From contig JBMHBX010000026.1 in assembly GCA_049890215.1 (NCBI GenBank), positions 1 to 63,722 on the forward strand: a stretch of DNA of 63,722 bases, in the 5' to 3' direction. This DNA is from UBA685 sp049890215 (GTDB lineage Bacteria; Pseudomonadota; Alphaproteobacteria; Puniceispirillales; Puniceispirillaceae). This document shows positions 18,923 to 27,268 of the stretch, in pieces. The position numbers and the translations under genes are program-made. The notes under the pieces were generated by a model. It saw nothing but the letters and a program-made list of their open reading frames with translations, was not told where the DNA came from and searched no databases. Within the stretch, counting starts at the first letter, position 1; the number at the start of each line of letters is the position of its first letter.

Positions 18923-20098
18923 TCAGGCAATTGATTTTGCCAATAATTCTGTCTCAAGGTAATGATTTATGCGCTGAACAGCCTCTGTCATATCTTTGGT
19001 GGCACCAGCAAATGACAGCCTGATATGCTTATGGCCTTCTTGCGGGTCGAAATCTATGCCCGGAGTGACAGCCACACCTGCTTTATGAAGCAAATCATCA
19101 GCCAGTCTCCTGCTATCATCTGTGATGGCAGACACATCAGCATAAAGATAAAAGGCACCATCGCATGGCGCATAATTGCCCAAAAATTCCGGTCGCAGAC
19201 CCTTCATAAGAAGGGAGCGGTTCACCTCATAGCGGCGCAGATTTTCATCAAGCTCTTCTGAGGCATCAAAAGCAGCAATGGCACCTATTTGATTTGGGGT
19301 AGGCGCTGAGATAAATAAACTTTCAATCAATTTTTGCGTTGCCTCAACCAAATCATCTGGCAGAAGCATCCAACCAAGGCGCCAACCTGTCATTGAATAA
19401 TATTTCGAAAAGCCTGAGATGATAATGGCATTTTTGCTATGATGAGCCGCCGTGGTGGTTGGTTTGCCATAGCTAAGACCATGATAAATTTCATCTGATA
19501 TTAAGCGCACGCCATGTTTGTCGCACCATTGGCAAATGACCCGTAATTCTGAGTCTGACAGCACAACACCCGTTGGATTATGCGGGCTTGCAATGATAAG
19601 GCCATCTGGCAGGGAGTCCCATCTTTCCATCTCTTCAAGCGCCGGCAACCAGCCTTGTGCCGCTCTGGCAGGCAGGGCAACAGGCTCAATGCCCATCGCC
19701 ATCATCAAATTGCGATACGCAGGATAGCCGGGTGTTGGCAATGCCACCTTATCGCCTTCATCAAAGGCAGTCAGAAAGGCAAGCGCAAAAGCGGTTGATG
19801 AGCCAACTGTGACAGCGATTTTATCAGCGCTGACACGATAATCATAAGCACGCTGATATTGCCCGGCGATTGCCTCTCGCAATTCAGGCAAACCCATCGC
19901 TACAGAATAGCCATGACTATCACTATGGCTGAGCGCTTGTATCAGCGCTTGTGTGACTAATTTGGGGGCTGGTGAGGAAGGCTGACCAATTTCCAGATGC
20001 ATGATATCAGCGCCTGCCGCCTCAAGCACCTTCGCCTTACGCAGGCCCTCTAATGCCAAAAAGGATGGTATATGTGAGCGTCTTGATTGTTTTATCAT
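18923..20098 (-). CDS. Class I/II aminotransferase (AspC-like fold)
   Basis: PLP-dependent fold-type I aminotransferase of 391 residues. The substrate-side SPHNPTG is at 171-177, the Schiff-base lysine is K232 in SGFSKYYSMTGWRLGW, and the carboxylate-binding arginine lies in HIRLSF near the C-terminus. This is the aspartate/aromatic/alanine aminotransferase group; the exact amino donor cannot be read from sequence. It is a single gene ending on the bidirectional terminator shared with rne. Confidence 0.9.
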   Translation of the reverse strand: MIKQSRRSHIPSFLALEGLRKAKVLEAAGADIMHLEIGQPSSPAPKLVTQALIQALSHSDSHGYSVAMGLPELREAIAGQYQRAYDYRVSADKIAVTVGSSTAFALAFLTAFDEGDKVALPTPGYPAYRNLMMAMGIEPVALPARAAQGWLPALEEMERWDSLPDGLIIASPHNPTGVVLSDSELRVICQWCDKHGVRLISDEIYHGLSYGKPTTTAAHHSKNAIIISGFSKYYSMTGWRLGWMLLPDDLVEATQKLIESLFISAPTPNQIGAIAAFDASEELDENLRRYEVNRSLLMKGLRPEFLGNYAPCDGAFYLYADVSAITDDSRRLADDLLHKAGVAVTPGIDFDPQEGHKHIRLSFAGATKDMTEAVQRINHYLETELLAKSIA

Positions 20099-20232
20099 GT
20101 TTCATTGCCTTTAATTTTCATGACTTTATCTGCGCATATGATAGCGTTATGATACCATGTGAAAGATGGTGATTCTATGGCCATAACAGCCACAGATAAT
20201 CCACAATTGTTAAACATCATGCTTTTGACCTG

Positions 20233-20261
20233 TTGTCAAATAGGTCGATTTGAAATTTATA
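20233..20261 (+). promoter_or_regulatory. Possible promoter upstream of the M48 protease
   Basis: TTGTCA (20233-20238) and TTTATA (20256-20261) with a 17-base spacer, about 70 bases ahead of the ATG. The -35 area also holds an inverted repeat, GACCT...AGGTC (20227-20246), that could be an operator. Hexamer match only. Confidence 0.3.
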
Positions 20262-20331
20262 TATGTTTTTAGTTTATTTTATCGAATAAAATTCGATAAT
20301 TTTGAAAAACTTATCTGTTGTCAGGCACATA

Positions 20332-21702
20332 ATGAAGCGTTTTTATATCTTCTATCATTTTTTTGCAGCTTTGATTTTTTTGATCGCTGCAGGATCAGCC
20401 TCTAAAGCAGGGCTTATCAGAGATACTGAACTAGAGCGCGGGCTTGAGGAGCTTGCATGGCCTCTGGCAAAAGAGGCTGGCCTGACATCTTTGTATATTC
20501 GCATTGTGCCAAACGACAGCTACAATGCCTTTGTTGTTGGCGGAAATACAGTCTATGTCCATACAGGCTTGCTGACAAAGGCGCGTTCTGCGTCTGAGAT
20601 TTTGGGCGTCTTTGCGCATGAAATCGGGCATTTGGCTGCCGGTCATGCGCCGCGGCGATCTGAGGCTGTCAAAGATGCTAATTTGACAACAACGCTTGCC
20701 ACGCTTGCAGCGGCTGCGGTGGCTGCGTCTGGCGCGTCTGGTGAGGCGGCCTTTGGTGTGGCTCTTGGCGGGATGGATCGCGCTAATCGCAATTATCTGG
20801 CATTGTCACGCCATGATGAAGCTGTTGCAGATGAATGGGCTTTACGTCTTCTGGAAAGTCAGGATATTTCTGCCTCTGGCCTGTCAGATTTTATGCGCCG
20901 CATTGCCGGTGAGCGTGCCTTGCCGGAAACACGGCAATCTGATTATTATTTAACACATCCGGGCGCCGGTGCGCGTTTGCTTGTCTTTGAAGATCACATC
21001 CGCGAACATGGCCATGACAGCCCCGGCATTACACAAACAGATGATGCGCTTATAACACGTCTGATTGGCAAGATCCGCGCATTTACCGAACAACCTGCGC
21101 AGACCATCGGGGATATAAGGCGCGCGGCAGCGGCCAAAGACAAAAAAGCCATCCCTCAAAAATGGCCAAATTTTGATGAAGATGACAATTTATATCGGGC
21201 AGCCATCGCCCATTATCGCCGGGGCGCGCTTAATAAAGCAGAAGAGATCATGACTGATCTGCGCAACCATCATCCAAATGATGCCTATTATGCTGAATTT
21301 GCAGGAGATATCTTTCTATCAAATGGCAAAATTGATGACGCTATCAAAGCTTATGAAAATGCGCTGGCACTAGGGCCGGCACCATTGATTGAATTTGGCC
21401 TTGGACGTGCTTATCTTGCCAAAGCTGACAGAGGCGAGAGTCTTTATTATCAGCAAGCAGCAAACGCATTTGAGAGAGCGGTGAAAACAGAAGCTAAATG
21501 GCCGGAATTATATCGCCAGCTTGCGATCTCACTTGGGCGTAACGGGCAATTGGCCAAAGCTGATTTAGCCCTTGCAAATGAGGCCTTGTTACTTGGTGAT
21601 AAAGAGCGTGCAAAACAAATGGCAAAACGTGCCATTGGTCATGAGACCATCAGCAAGCAAACAAGAAATTATGCGAATGATATCTTGTTCTCATTGCAGT
21701 AA
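20332..21702 (+). CDS. Periplasmic M48 metalloprotease with TPR repeats (BepA-like)
   Basis: Secreted zinc metalloprotease of 456 residues. The signal peptide covers about 1-26; zinc motif HEIGH at 96-100 with a further ligand in the downstream DEAVADEWA stretch. TPR-like helices occupy about 300-450 (for example DAIKAYENALALG). This architecture matches BepA/YfgC, which handles outer-membrane protein and LPS-assembly quality control; that role is inferred. ATG 20332 has AGG eight bases upstream, while a TTG at 20302 would give a poor signal peptide. The DsbA-like gene follows in the same direction. Confidence 0.92.
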   Translation: MKRFYIFYHFFAALIFLIAAGSASKAGLIRDTELERGLEELAWPLAKEAGLTSLYIRIVPNDSYNAFVVGGNTVYVHTGLLTKARSASEILGVFAHEIGHLAAGHAPRRSEAVKDANLTTTLATLAAAAVAASGASGEAAFGVALGGMDRANRNYLALSRHDEAVADEWALRLLESQDISASGLSDFMRRIAGERALPETRQSDYYLTHPGAGARLLVFEDHIREHGHDSPGITQTDDALITRLIGKIRAFTEQPAQTIGDIRRAAAAKDKKAIPQKWPNFDEDDNLYRAAIAHYRRGALNKAEEIMTDLRNHHPNDAYYAEFAGDIFLSNGKIDDAIKAYENALALGPAPLIEFGLGRAYLAKADRGESLYYQQAANAFERAVKTEAKWPELYRQLAISLGRNGQLAKADLALANEALLLGDKERAKQMAKRAIGHETISKQTRNYANDILFSLQ

Positions 21703-21821
21703 AAAGAGCCCCTTCAGGATAATGCTTTGATTCAAAAGGGTGCGACCATAAAGAAGTGGCTTTCTTTGCCAAGCTTGCCCTATAATATGGTCATGAATTT
21801 ATCCATATGAGGTTTATTGTC

Positions 21822-22547
21822 ATGCGCAATCGCTTAGCTAGTATCATCACCGCCGTCATGTTCGTCTTTTCGACAGGAACAGCGGTGGCTGATTTTTCAG
21901 CAAAAGAGACAGAATCACTCAATGCCCTTATTGAAGCCTATATCAAGGACAATCCAAAAGTTGTAAGAGATGCACTGATTGCCCTTGCTGATCAGGAAGA
22001 ACAGCAACGCAGAACGCAAGCCCTGTCTATGGTCAAAGCAGATGAAGGTGACCCCTTTATGGGCGCCGGTGATGAGGCAGATATCGTTATCTATGAATTT
22101 TCAGATTATAATTGCGGCTATTGCAAAAGAGTGTTCACCCAATTGCAGGAAGTGCTTCAGGATGATCCGAAAGTCAGATTGACGCTAAAAGAATATCCGA
22201 TTTTGGCTGAATCATCTCTTGAGGCTGCCAGAGCCGCCGTGGCGGCCGGCATGCAGGGCAAATTTGAAGCCTTTCATATTGGCATGATGAATTATCGCGG
22301 CGCCATTACAATGGATGGCATTTTATCGGTGGCAGCTGAAAGTGATTTGGACCTTGACCGCCTGCAAGCAGATATGACAGGCGCTGCGGTCGAAAACATC
22401 CTGCAACGCACAAGAGCAACCGCGCAAGCATTGGAAGTATCAGGCACACCTGCTCTGGTAATCGGAACTGAATTTGTACCCGGCGCCATAAGCGCAGATC
22501 AAATCAAAGAGATCATCAAAGCGCAAAGGGCAGCCAAATCATCATAA
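21822..22547 (+). CDS. DsbA-family periplasmic thiol-disulfide oxidoreductase
   Basis: Secreted thioredoxin-fold protein of 241 residues. Signal peptide about 1-24; active site C98-G-Y-C101 in DYNCGYC; cis-proline in SGTPAL. An N-terminal helical extension (about 25-80) precedes the thioredoxin core, as in ScsC/BdbD-like DsbA proteins, so it may be an oxidase or an isomerase. ATG 21822 has ATGAGG ten or so bases upstream; ATG 21807 is the alternative. It lies after a periplasmic M48 protease, which fits envelope protein quality control. Confidence 0.92.
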   Translation: MRNRLASIITAVMFVFSTGTAVADFSAKETESLNALIEAYIKDNPKVVRDALIALADQEEQQRRTQALSMVKADEGDPFMGAGDEADIVIYEFSDYNCGYCKRVFTQLQEVLQDDPKVRLTLKEYPILAESSLEAARAAVAAGMQGKFEAFHIGMMNYRGAITMDGILSVAAESDLDLDRLQADMTGAAVENILQRTRATAQALEVSGTPALVIGTEFVPGAISADQIKEIIKAQRAAKSS

Positions 22548-22634
22548 ATTCAATTCATCACAAGACGCGATGCCAGGCAGATATGCTGTTCGTTTTTATT
22601 GGCAATTCATATCGTGAATTAGTAAAGTGAGCTC

Positions 22635-23093
22635 ATGAATAAAAAGATGTCTATATTGGTCTTAAACGGACCCAACCTGAATATGCTTGGCACCAGAGAG
22701 CCTGCGCTTTATGGCACCACAAGCCTTGCCATGATAGAGGAAAACTGCACCAATCTTGCCGCGGCAAATGGCTATGAGTGTGCGTGTTATCAGTCAAATC
22801 ACGAAGGCGAGCTTGTCACCCACATTCAACAGGCACAAGGCGTGCATGATGCCATCATTTTGAATGCCGGCGCTTACACCCATACCTCTATTGCACTCAG
22901 AGATGCGTTGAGCATGTATGAGGGGATTGCGATAGAGGTCCATATCTCAAATGTGTATCAGCGCGAGTCTTTCCGTCATAAATCAATGATAGCCGGCGTT
23001 GTTACCGGGGTGATTGCCGGTTTTGGTGCCTCTGGCTATGTCGCCGCTATCACCGCAATTGATGAATTATTATCCCAAAGCCAGAAAGATTAA
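22635..23093 (+). CDS. aroQ: 3-Dehydroquinate dehydratase, type II
   Basis: Dehydrates 3-dehydroquinate to 3-dehydroshikimate (shikimate pathway) by anti elimination. 152 residues, usual length for the dodecameric type II enzyme. NGPNLNMLGTREP at 11-23, active-site tyrosine in ALYG, the NAGAYTHTS motif near 82-90 and the EVHISN histidine loop are all present. It precedes accB, accC and aat in a same-strand run seen in many alphaproteobacteria; aroC lies 34 kb away. Confidence 0.97.
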   Translation: MNKKMSILVLNGPNLNMLGTREPALYGTTSLAMIEENCTNLAAANGYECACYQSNHEGELVTHIQQAQGVHDAIILNAGAYTHTSIALRDALSMYEGIAIEVHISNVYQRESFRHKSMIAGVVTGVIAGFGASGYVAAITAIDELLSQSQKD

Positions 23094-23154
23094 TGCTTTC
23101 ATGGTCATGGTTCATTGTCACTAGTCAAAAGATATCGATAAGGAGAACATAAAG

Positions 23155-23661
23155 ATGAGCAGCGCAGATAAGTCGAAATCAAGCTTGTCAAAAGAAGCAA
23201 AATTGACCAGTGAACTGGCCCAAATTCTTGATGATCGTGATTTAACTGACATTGAACTGGAAACAGACACCTTATCTATCCGCGTCTCTCGCACAGCCGC
23301 GGCGCAACATGTGATTGCAGGCGCAGCCCCTGTGGCCGCCGCAGCACCTGCCCCTGCCCCTGCCCCTGCTGCTGCCGCAACACCGGCGGCGCCGGCACCA
23401 AGCACAGAAGATGATTTGAGCGCCCATGCAGGGGCCGTAAAATCCCCGATGGTTGGCACATATTACGAAAGCGCTGAGCCAGGCGCGGCCCCTTTTGTCA
23501 AAGAAGGTGACAGTGTATCAAAAGGCCAGACCATCTGTATTATCGAAGCTATGAAAGTTATGAATACCATCACCGCTCCGCAGGCAGGCACTGTAAAACA
23601 TATTGCCTGCCAGAACGGACAGCCTGTTGAATTTGATCAGCTATTAATTGTCATAGAATAA
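23155..23661 (+). CDS. accB: Biotin carboxyl carrier protein of acetyl-CoA carboxylase
   Basis: Carries the biotin that shuttles carboxylate between AccC and AccA/D in the first step of fatty-acid synthesis. 168 residues: N-terminal helical region, a flexible Ala/Pro linker (about 55-82, from a GCCCCT-type tandem repeat around 23347-23370), then the biotinyl domain with lysine K134 in EAMKVMN. ATG 23155 has AAGGAG nine bases upstream. accC begins 16 bases after its stop. Confidence 0.97.
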   Translation: MSSADKSKSSLSKEAKLTSELAQILDDRDLTDIELETDTLSIRVSRTAAAQHVIAGAAPVAAAAPAPAPAPAAAATPAAPAPSTEDDLSAHAGAVKSPMVGTYYESAEPGAAPFVKEGDSVSKGQTICIIEAMKVMNTITAPQAGTVKHIACQNGQPVEFDQLLIVIE

Positions 23662-23677
23662 ACGGCGGTATCGGACG

Positions 23678-25024
23678 ATGTTTAAGAAGATTCTGATTGC
23701 CAACAGAGGTGATGTTGCATTGCGGGTATTGCGCGCCTGCAAAGAAATGGGCATTCCCAGTGTTGTGGTTCATTCAACGGCTGATGCCTCATCCATGCCA
23801 GTGCGTCTGGCAGATGAATCAGTCTGCATTGGCGGCGCCTCTGCGGCTGAATCATATCTGAATATTCCTGCCATCTTATCTGCGGCGGCGATCACAGGTT
23901 GTGATGCGCTTCATCCCGGGGTTGGGTTTTTATCTGAAAATGCTGATTTTGCCGAGATGGTCAAAGCACATGGCCTTACCTTTATAGGCCCCGACACATC
24001 TCATATCCGCGCTATGGGTGACAAGGTAGAAGCAAAAATCACGGCGGCAAAGGCAGGTTTGCCATTGGTGCCAGGATCACCGGGCGCTGTCCATACGATT
24101 GAAGAAGCAGCAGAAGTTGCCAAAGAAGTCGGGTTCCCCTTGCTAGTGAAGGCTGCATCAGGCGGTGGCGGGCGTGGTATGAAAGTCGCCGCAACACCAG
24201 ATGATTTATCTGAAGCTTTCTCATCTGCGCGCTCTGAAGCAAAAGCGGCCTTTGGTGATGATACGGTCTATTTAGAACGATATCTTGATAACCCGCGTCA
24301 TATTGAAATTCAGGTGGTCGGTGATTCTCACGGCAATGCCATCCATTTGGGTGAGCGTGAATGCTCTATCCAAAGACGCCACCAAAAACTGTTTGAAGAA
24401 GCCCCCTCACCTATCATTGATGATAAGGCGCGTTCTGAAATCGGAGAGATCGCAGCAAAAGCAACCAGAGATATGGGGTATCTGGGCGTTGGCACAATGG
24501 AATTTCTGTATCAGGATGGCGAATTTTTCTTTATCGAGATGAATACGCGCATTCAGGTAGAACACCCTATTACAGAAGCCATCACAGGCATTGATCTTGT
24601 TCAGGAGCAAATCAAAATTGCCGCAGGTAATCCCATTAGTGTCACACAGGATGAGGTGACTTTTGAAGGCCATGCGATTGAATGCCGGATCAATGCAGAA
24701 CATCCGGAGACCTTTATGCCAACACCCGGAAAGGTCACGCGCTTTCATCCCTCTGGCGGGCCGGGCGTGCGAATTGAATCAATCTTATATAGCGGCTATA
24801 GCGTGCCGCCTTATTATGACAGCATGATCGCCAAATTAATTGTTTATGGCAGAGACAGAGACCATTGCCTGACAAGGTTGAAAATGGCGCTTGATGAATT
24901 TGTGATTGAACCAATTCCAACAACGCTGGATCTGCATCGCCGCCTGATCAACGCGCCTGCAATTCATGATGGCAGCTATTCCATCAAATGGTTGGAAGAA
25001 GAGTTTCTGGCGAGCGATTCATAA
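23678..25024 (+). CDS. accC: Acetyl-CoA carboxylase biotin carboxylase subunit
   Basis: ATP-grasp enzyme that carboxylates AccB-bound biotin with bicarbonate. 448 residues, normal length. N-terminal LIANRGDVALRV, glycine-rich ATP loop in KAASGGGGRGMK (about 159-170), the catalytic ERECSIQRRHQK stretch and MNTRIQVEHPITE near 288-300 are all intact. It forms a tight unit with accB and is followed 16 bases later by aat. Confidence 0.98.
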   Translation: MFKKILIANRGDVALRVLRACKEMGIPSVVVHSTADASSMPVRLADESVCIGGASAAESYLNIPAILSAAAITGCDALHPGVGFLSENADFAEMVKAHGLTFIGPDTSHIRAMGDKVEAKITAAKAGLPLVPGSPGAVHTIEEAAEVAKEVGFPLLVKAASGGGGRGMKVAATPDDLSEAFSSARSEAKAAFGDDTVYLERYLDNPRHIEIQVVGDSHGNAIHLGERECSIQRRHQKLFEEAPSPIIDDKARSEIGEIAAKATRDMGYLGVGTMEFLYQDGEFFFIEMNTRIQVEHPITEAITGIDLVQEQIKIAAGNPISVTQDEVTFEGHAIECRINAEHPETFMPTPGKVTRFHPSGGPGVRIESILYSGYSVPPYYDSMIAKLIVYGRDRDHCLTRLKMALDEFVIEPIPTTLDLHRRLINAPAIHDGSYSIKWLEEEFLASDS

Positions 25025-25040
25025 CATCAAAGGATAAGAG

Positions 25041-25703
25041 GTGAGCGGCACTTTCATCTATGCACCAGAGACAGTCATTAAGGCCTATAGTCTTGGTGTT
25101 TTTCCAATGGCTCTGTCACATGATGATGATGAAATCCATTTTTTTGACCCGGACAACAGAGGCATCATACCGCTCCACCCGCCGCATATCCCAAAGCGTC
25201 TTTTTCGCCTCGTCAGGCAAGCGCCTTATCAGGTGCGCTATGATACCGCCTTTCATCAGGTGATATCGCAATGCGCTGCCATCACCTCAGACAGGCAAGA
25301 TAGCTGGATTAACAAAACCATCATTGAGTTATATGTCGCGCTTCACGCAATGGGATTTGCCCATAGTGTTGAAATTTGGGACCAAGAACAGCTTGTTGGC
25401 GGGCTATATGGCATAAAAATAAGGCGAGCCTTTTTCGGTGAATCCATGTTCTCACGCGTGCCAAATGCCTCAAAAATTGCATTAACGCATCTGATAGCCA
25501 GACTGCATTATGGCGGGTTTCAGCTACTTGACGCACAATTTGCCAATGACCATCTAAGGCAATTCGGACTGATAGAGATTTCAAGACAACAATTTCAGGA
25601 CCATCTGGCAGACGCCAAAGAAGGCAGAGCTGATTTATGTTTTGATAAATCAGAAAATGAGGTTATCGCTCATCTCAGGCACGTGATGAGTGTGACATCA
25701 TAA
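25041..25703 (+). CDS. aat: Leucyl/phenylalanyl-tRNA-protein transferase
   Basis: Adds Leu or Phe to N-terminal Lys or Arg of proteins, making them N-degrons for ClpS/ClpA(P). 220 residues, GTG start at 25041 behind GGATAAGAG. Family motifs: FFDPDNRGIIPL (about 36-47), SWINKTI, HSVEIWD and GESMFS (about 134-139). clpS and clpA lie about 10 kb away, so the substrate-marking and delivery parts of the N-end rule are close together. Its last 34 bases overlap the convergent DUF2155 gene. Confidence 0.96.
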   Translation: MSGTFIYAPETVIKAYSLGVFPMALSHDDDEIHFFDPDNRGIIPLHPPHIPKRLFRLVRQAPYQVRYDTAFHQVISQCAAITSDRQDSWINKTIIELYVALHAMGFAHSVEIWDQEQLVGGLYGIKIRRAFFGESMFSRVPNASKIALTHLIARLHYGGFQLLDAQFANDHLRQFGLIEISRQQFQDHLADAKEGRADLCFDKSENEVIAHLRHVMSVTS

Positions 25704-26050
25704 ACAGCATGTTCAAGGCCTGATATGGCAGGGCTTGAAGAGAATACCCATCCTGAAAAGACCTCAACAGGGGCGATCGTCCTGTCATGGCCAACATCGC
25801 GCACTGTCAAATAAGCAGCGTCCTCTGGCGGCTCTTCAGGCGGGCGATAGGCACAACGAAGCACAGTGATTTCAAGAGTGCCAAAACGCTCTGGCACATT
25901 TAAGGCCACATCAAGTGATGATATGCGCGCTGTTATTTTATCAAGTGTCTGAAGTTTTGCTTGTGATGATTCAAGCCACGTATCAGCCGTAACGGGGCTG
26001 GCACTTGCTAAAAACAGCCCTGTGACCGCATAAGCAAATCGCTTATTCAT
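25670..26050 (-). CDS. DUF2155 domain protein, exported
   Basis: 126-residue protein with an N-terminal signal peptide (about 1-22) and a single DUF2155 domain. The family is largely alphaproteobacterial and of unknown function. Three cysteines and VFSGWVFSSSPA near the end are visible. ATG 26050 overlaps the mlaD stop by 8 bases, indicating translational coupling in an NDUFA12-mlaD-DUF2155 operon. Its 3' end overlaps aat tail-to-tail. Confidence 0.88.
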   Translation of the reverse strand: MNKRFAYAVTGLFLASASPVTADTWLESSQAKLQTLDKITARISSLDVALNVPERFGTLEITVLRCAYRPPEEPPEDAAYLTVRDVGHDRTIAPVEVFSGWVFSSSPAISGLEHAVYDVTLITCLR

Positions 26051-26492
26051 CGCCGCCTTGGGAGAAGACAACCTTGCCAAGTAAATCAGTCAGGCTAACA
26101 GGATCTCTGGTGTCATAGATCACATCACCAACACCAAGCATATCATCTGAAAAGCCGGGCATAACCTCAAGATAATTACCGCCAAGTAATGAGGAGGCGG
26201 TAATCCGCGCTGAGCTGTCATCAGGCAAAGATATCGCCTCATCAATGGCAAGGACAACACGTGCGCTATAGGTATCAGGATCAAGTGTCTGAGACGTTAC
26301 CGTACCAATCTTTATGCCGGATAAGATGACATCATCACCAACAGATAACCCTGCGACATTGCCAAATTCTGCTTCGATAACATAGCCTGAACCTGTTTTG
26401 ATATCAGCTGCCTGATAAGCGACATAGCCAAAAAAGGCAGCTCCCGCCAACACAACCGCACCCATCACTGTCTCAATCATGTTTCTTTGCAT
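26043..26492 (-). CDS. mlaD: MlaD-family (MCE domain) lipid-transport protein
   Basis: 149-residue protein with one N-terminal membrane helix (about 5-27) and an MCE domain (about 38-120). MlaD hexamers form the periplasmic ring of the Mla phospholipid transporter. The MlaE permease and MlaF ATPase are not in the window, so it must pair with subunits encoded elsewhere. ATG 26492 is used; M5 is an alternative. Located between NDUFA12 and DUF2155. Confidence 0.92.
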   Translation of the reverse strand: MQRNMIETVMGAVVLAGAAFFGYVAYQAADIKTGSGYVIEAEFGNVAGLSVGDDVILSGIKIGTVTSQTLDPDTYSARVVLAIDEAISLPDDSSARITASSLLGGNYLEVMPGFSDDMLGVGDVIYDTRDPVSLTDLLGKVVFSQGGDE

Positions 26493-26530
26493 ATTCGATT
26501 CTCTTTGTTACTGCGGCTTGTTGAAGTGGT

Positions 26531-26884
26531 TTATGGGGTCCAGGCTTCGTAATCACCTGTTGATGGCGCACGCTTCCCACCTTTTAGCACATGGCCTTTG
26601 GGACGGTGCGCGTAATTGGTGCCTGTTAGATTCGGCAAATGGCCTGCCTGCCACTCTGCTTTGGCATAGCCGCCAGATGGTGGCGGTGTCTGTTCTGTAT
26701 AATGCAACCAGCCGTGCCAGTCTGCAGGCACTTTTGATGCCTCAACAGAGCCACGATAAATGACAAAGCGTTTTGGGCGCCGGGCATTGGCACGCGCTTT
26801 TTTCTCATAATAATGGTTGCCGAATTCATCCTGACCAATTTTCTTGGCGCTCATTTTGATGAAAAAGGATGACACAAATTTCAT
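26531..26884 (-). CDS. NADH:ubiquinone oxidoreductase subunit NDUFA12
   Basis: 117-residue homologue of the 17.2-kDa accessory subunit of mitochondrial complex I, among bacteria largely confined to alphaproteobacteria. Typical motifs are DEFGNHYYE, RRFVIY-like PKRFVIYRG, VPADWHGWLHY and the TGTNYAHRPKGH tail. It sits peripherally on the membrane arm and supports assembly. ATG 26884 has GAGGG just upstream. First gene of the operon with mlaD and DUF2155. This is one of the best lineage markers in the window. Confidence 0.95.
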   Translation of the reverse strand: MKFVSSFFIKMSAKKIGQDEFGNHYYEKKARANARRPKRFVIYRGSVEASKVPADWHGWLHYTEQTPPPSGGYAKAEWQAGHLPNLTGTNYAHRPKGHVLKGGKRAPSTGDYEAWTP

Positions 26885-27149
26885 AATACCCTCTTAATTC
26901 CCCAGTTAGCCCGATTGGGATTGCAGCGCTTGCCTTTTCGACCACACACCTTCTTCGTGCCTTATCAGCTTTGTCTTTCTTATCGTCTATGATGATGAAA
27001 TGCAAGACATCGGCAAAAATCAGAACAAAACAAATAGTTAAAAAGCATGAAGAAAAACAGCAAAGCAAACCACGCTCTGATTGTTTTTCCTGTCAAGAAA
27101 AATAATTACAAAAAAGTGACAAAATTAGGGCAAACCTATTGGACAACAC

Positions 27150-27165
27150 CCCCTATATCATGTAG
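27150..27165 (+). promoter_or_regulatory. NrdR-like box 1 upstream of nrdJ
   Basis: CCCCTATATCATGTAG shares the CTATAT core of the NrdR consensus (acaCwAtATaTwGtgt). Alone it is weak, but its centre is 31 bp from box 2, the helical spacing typical of NrdR box pairs. Expected role: repression of ribonucleotide reductase when dATP is plentiful. Confidence 0.5.
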
Positions 27166-27180
27166 CGTGATAAACCTATG

Positions 27181-27196
27181 CTACTAGATATGGTGT
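27181..27196 (+). promoter_or_regulatory. NrdR-like box 2 upstream of nrdJ
   Basis: CTACTAGATATGGTGT; in reverse complement ACACCATATCTAGTAG, about 12 of 16 positions agree with the NrdR consensus. It ends 72 bases before the nrdJ ATG and is separated from box 1 by 15 bases. Confidence 0.6.
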
Positions 27197-27268
27197 TATG
27201 GCACTTTAACTACGTGGTGTAAGTATCAGAGAATTATGGTTTCAAACTAATTATCCACGAGGTCTAAC

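Larger units (their letters stand above)
26885..27268. other. 384-base divergent gap, NDUFA12 | nrdJ
   Basis: AT-rich and without a credible gene. The side near nrdJ carries a pair of NrdR-like boxes (annotated separately). I looked for the conserved core of a cobalamin riboswitch, because nrdJ needs B12, and did not recognise one. The side near NDUFA12 shows nothing specific. Confidence 0.6.

Noticed and set aside
26885..27268. Cobalamin riboswitch upstream of nrdJ
   Set aside because: No B12-box-like core or the expected multi-helix layout could be found; the NrdR-like box pair explains the region better.
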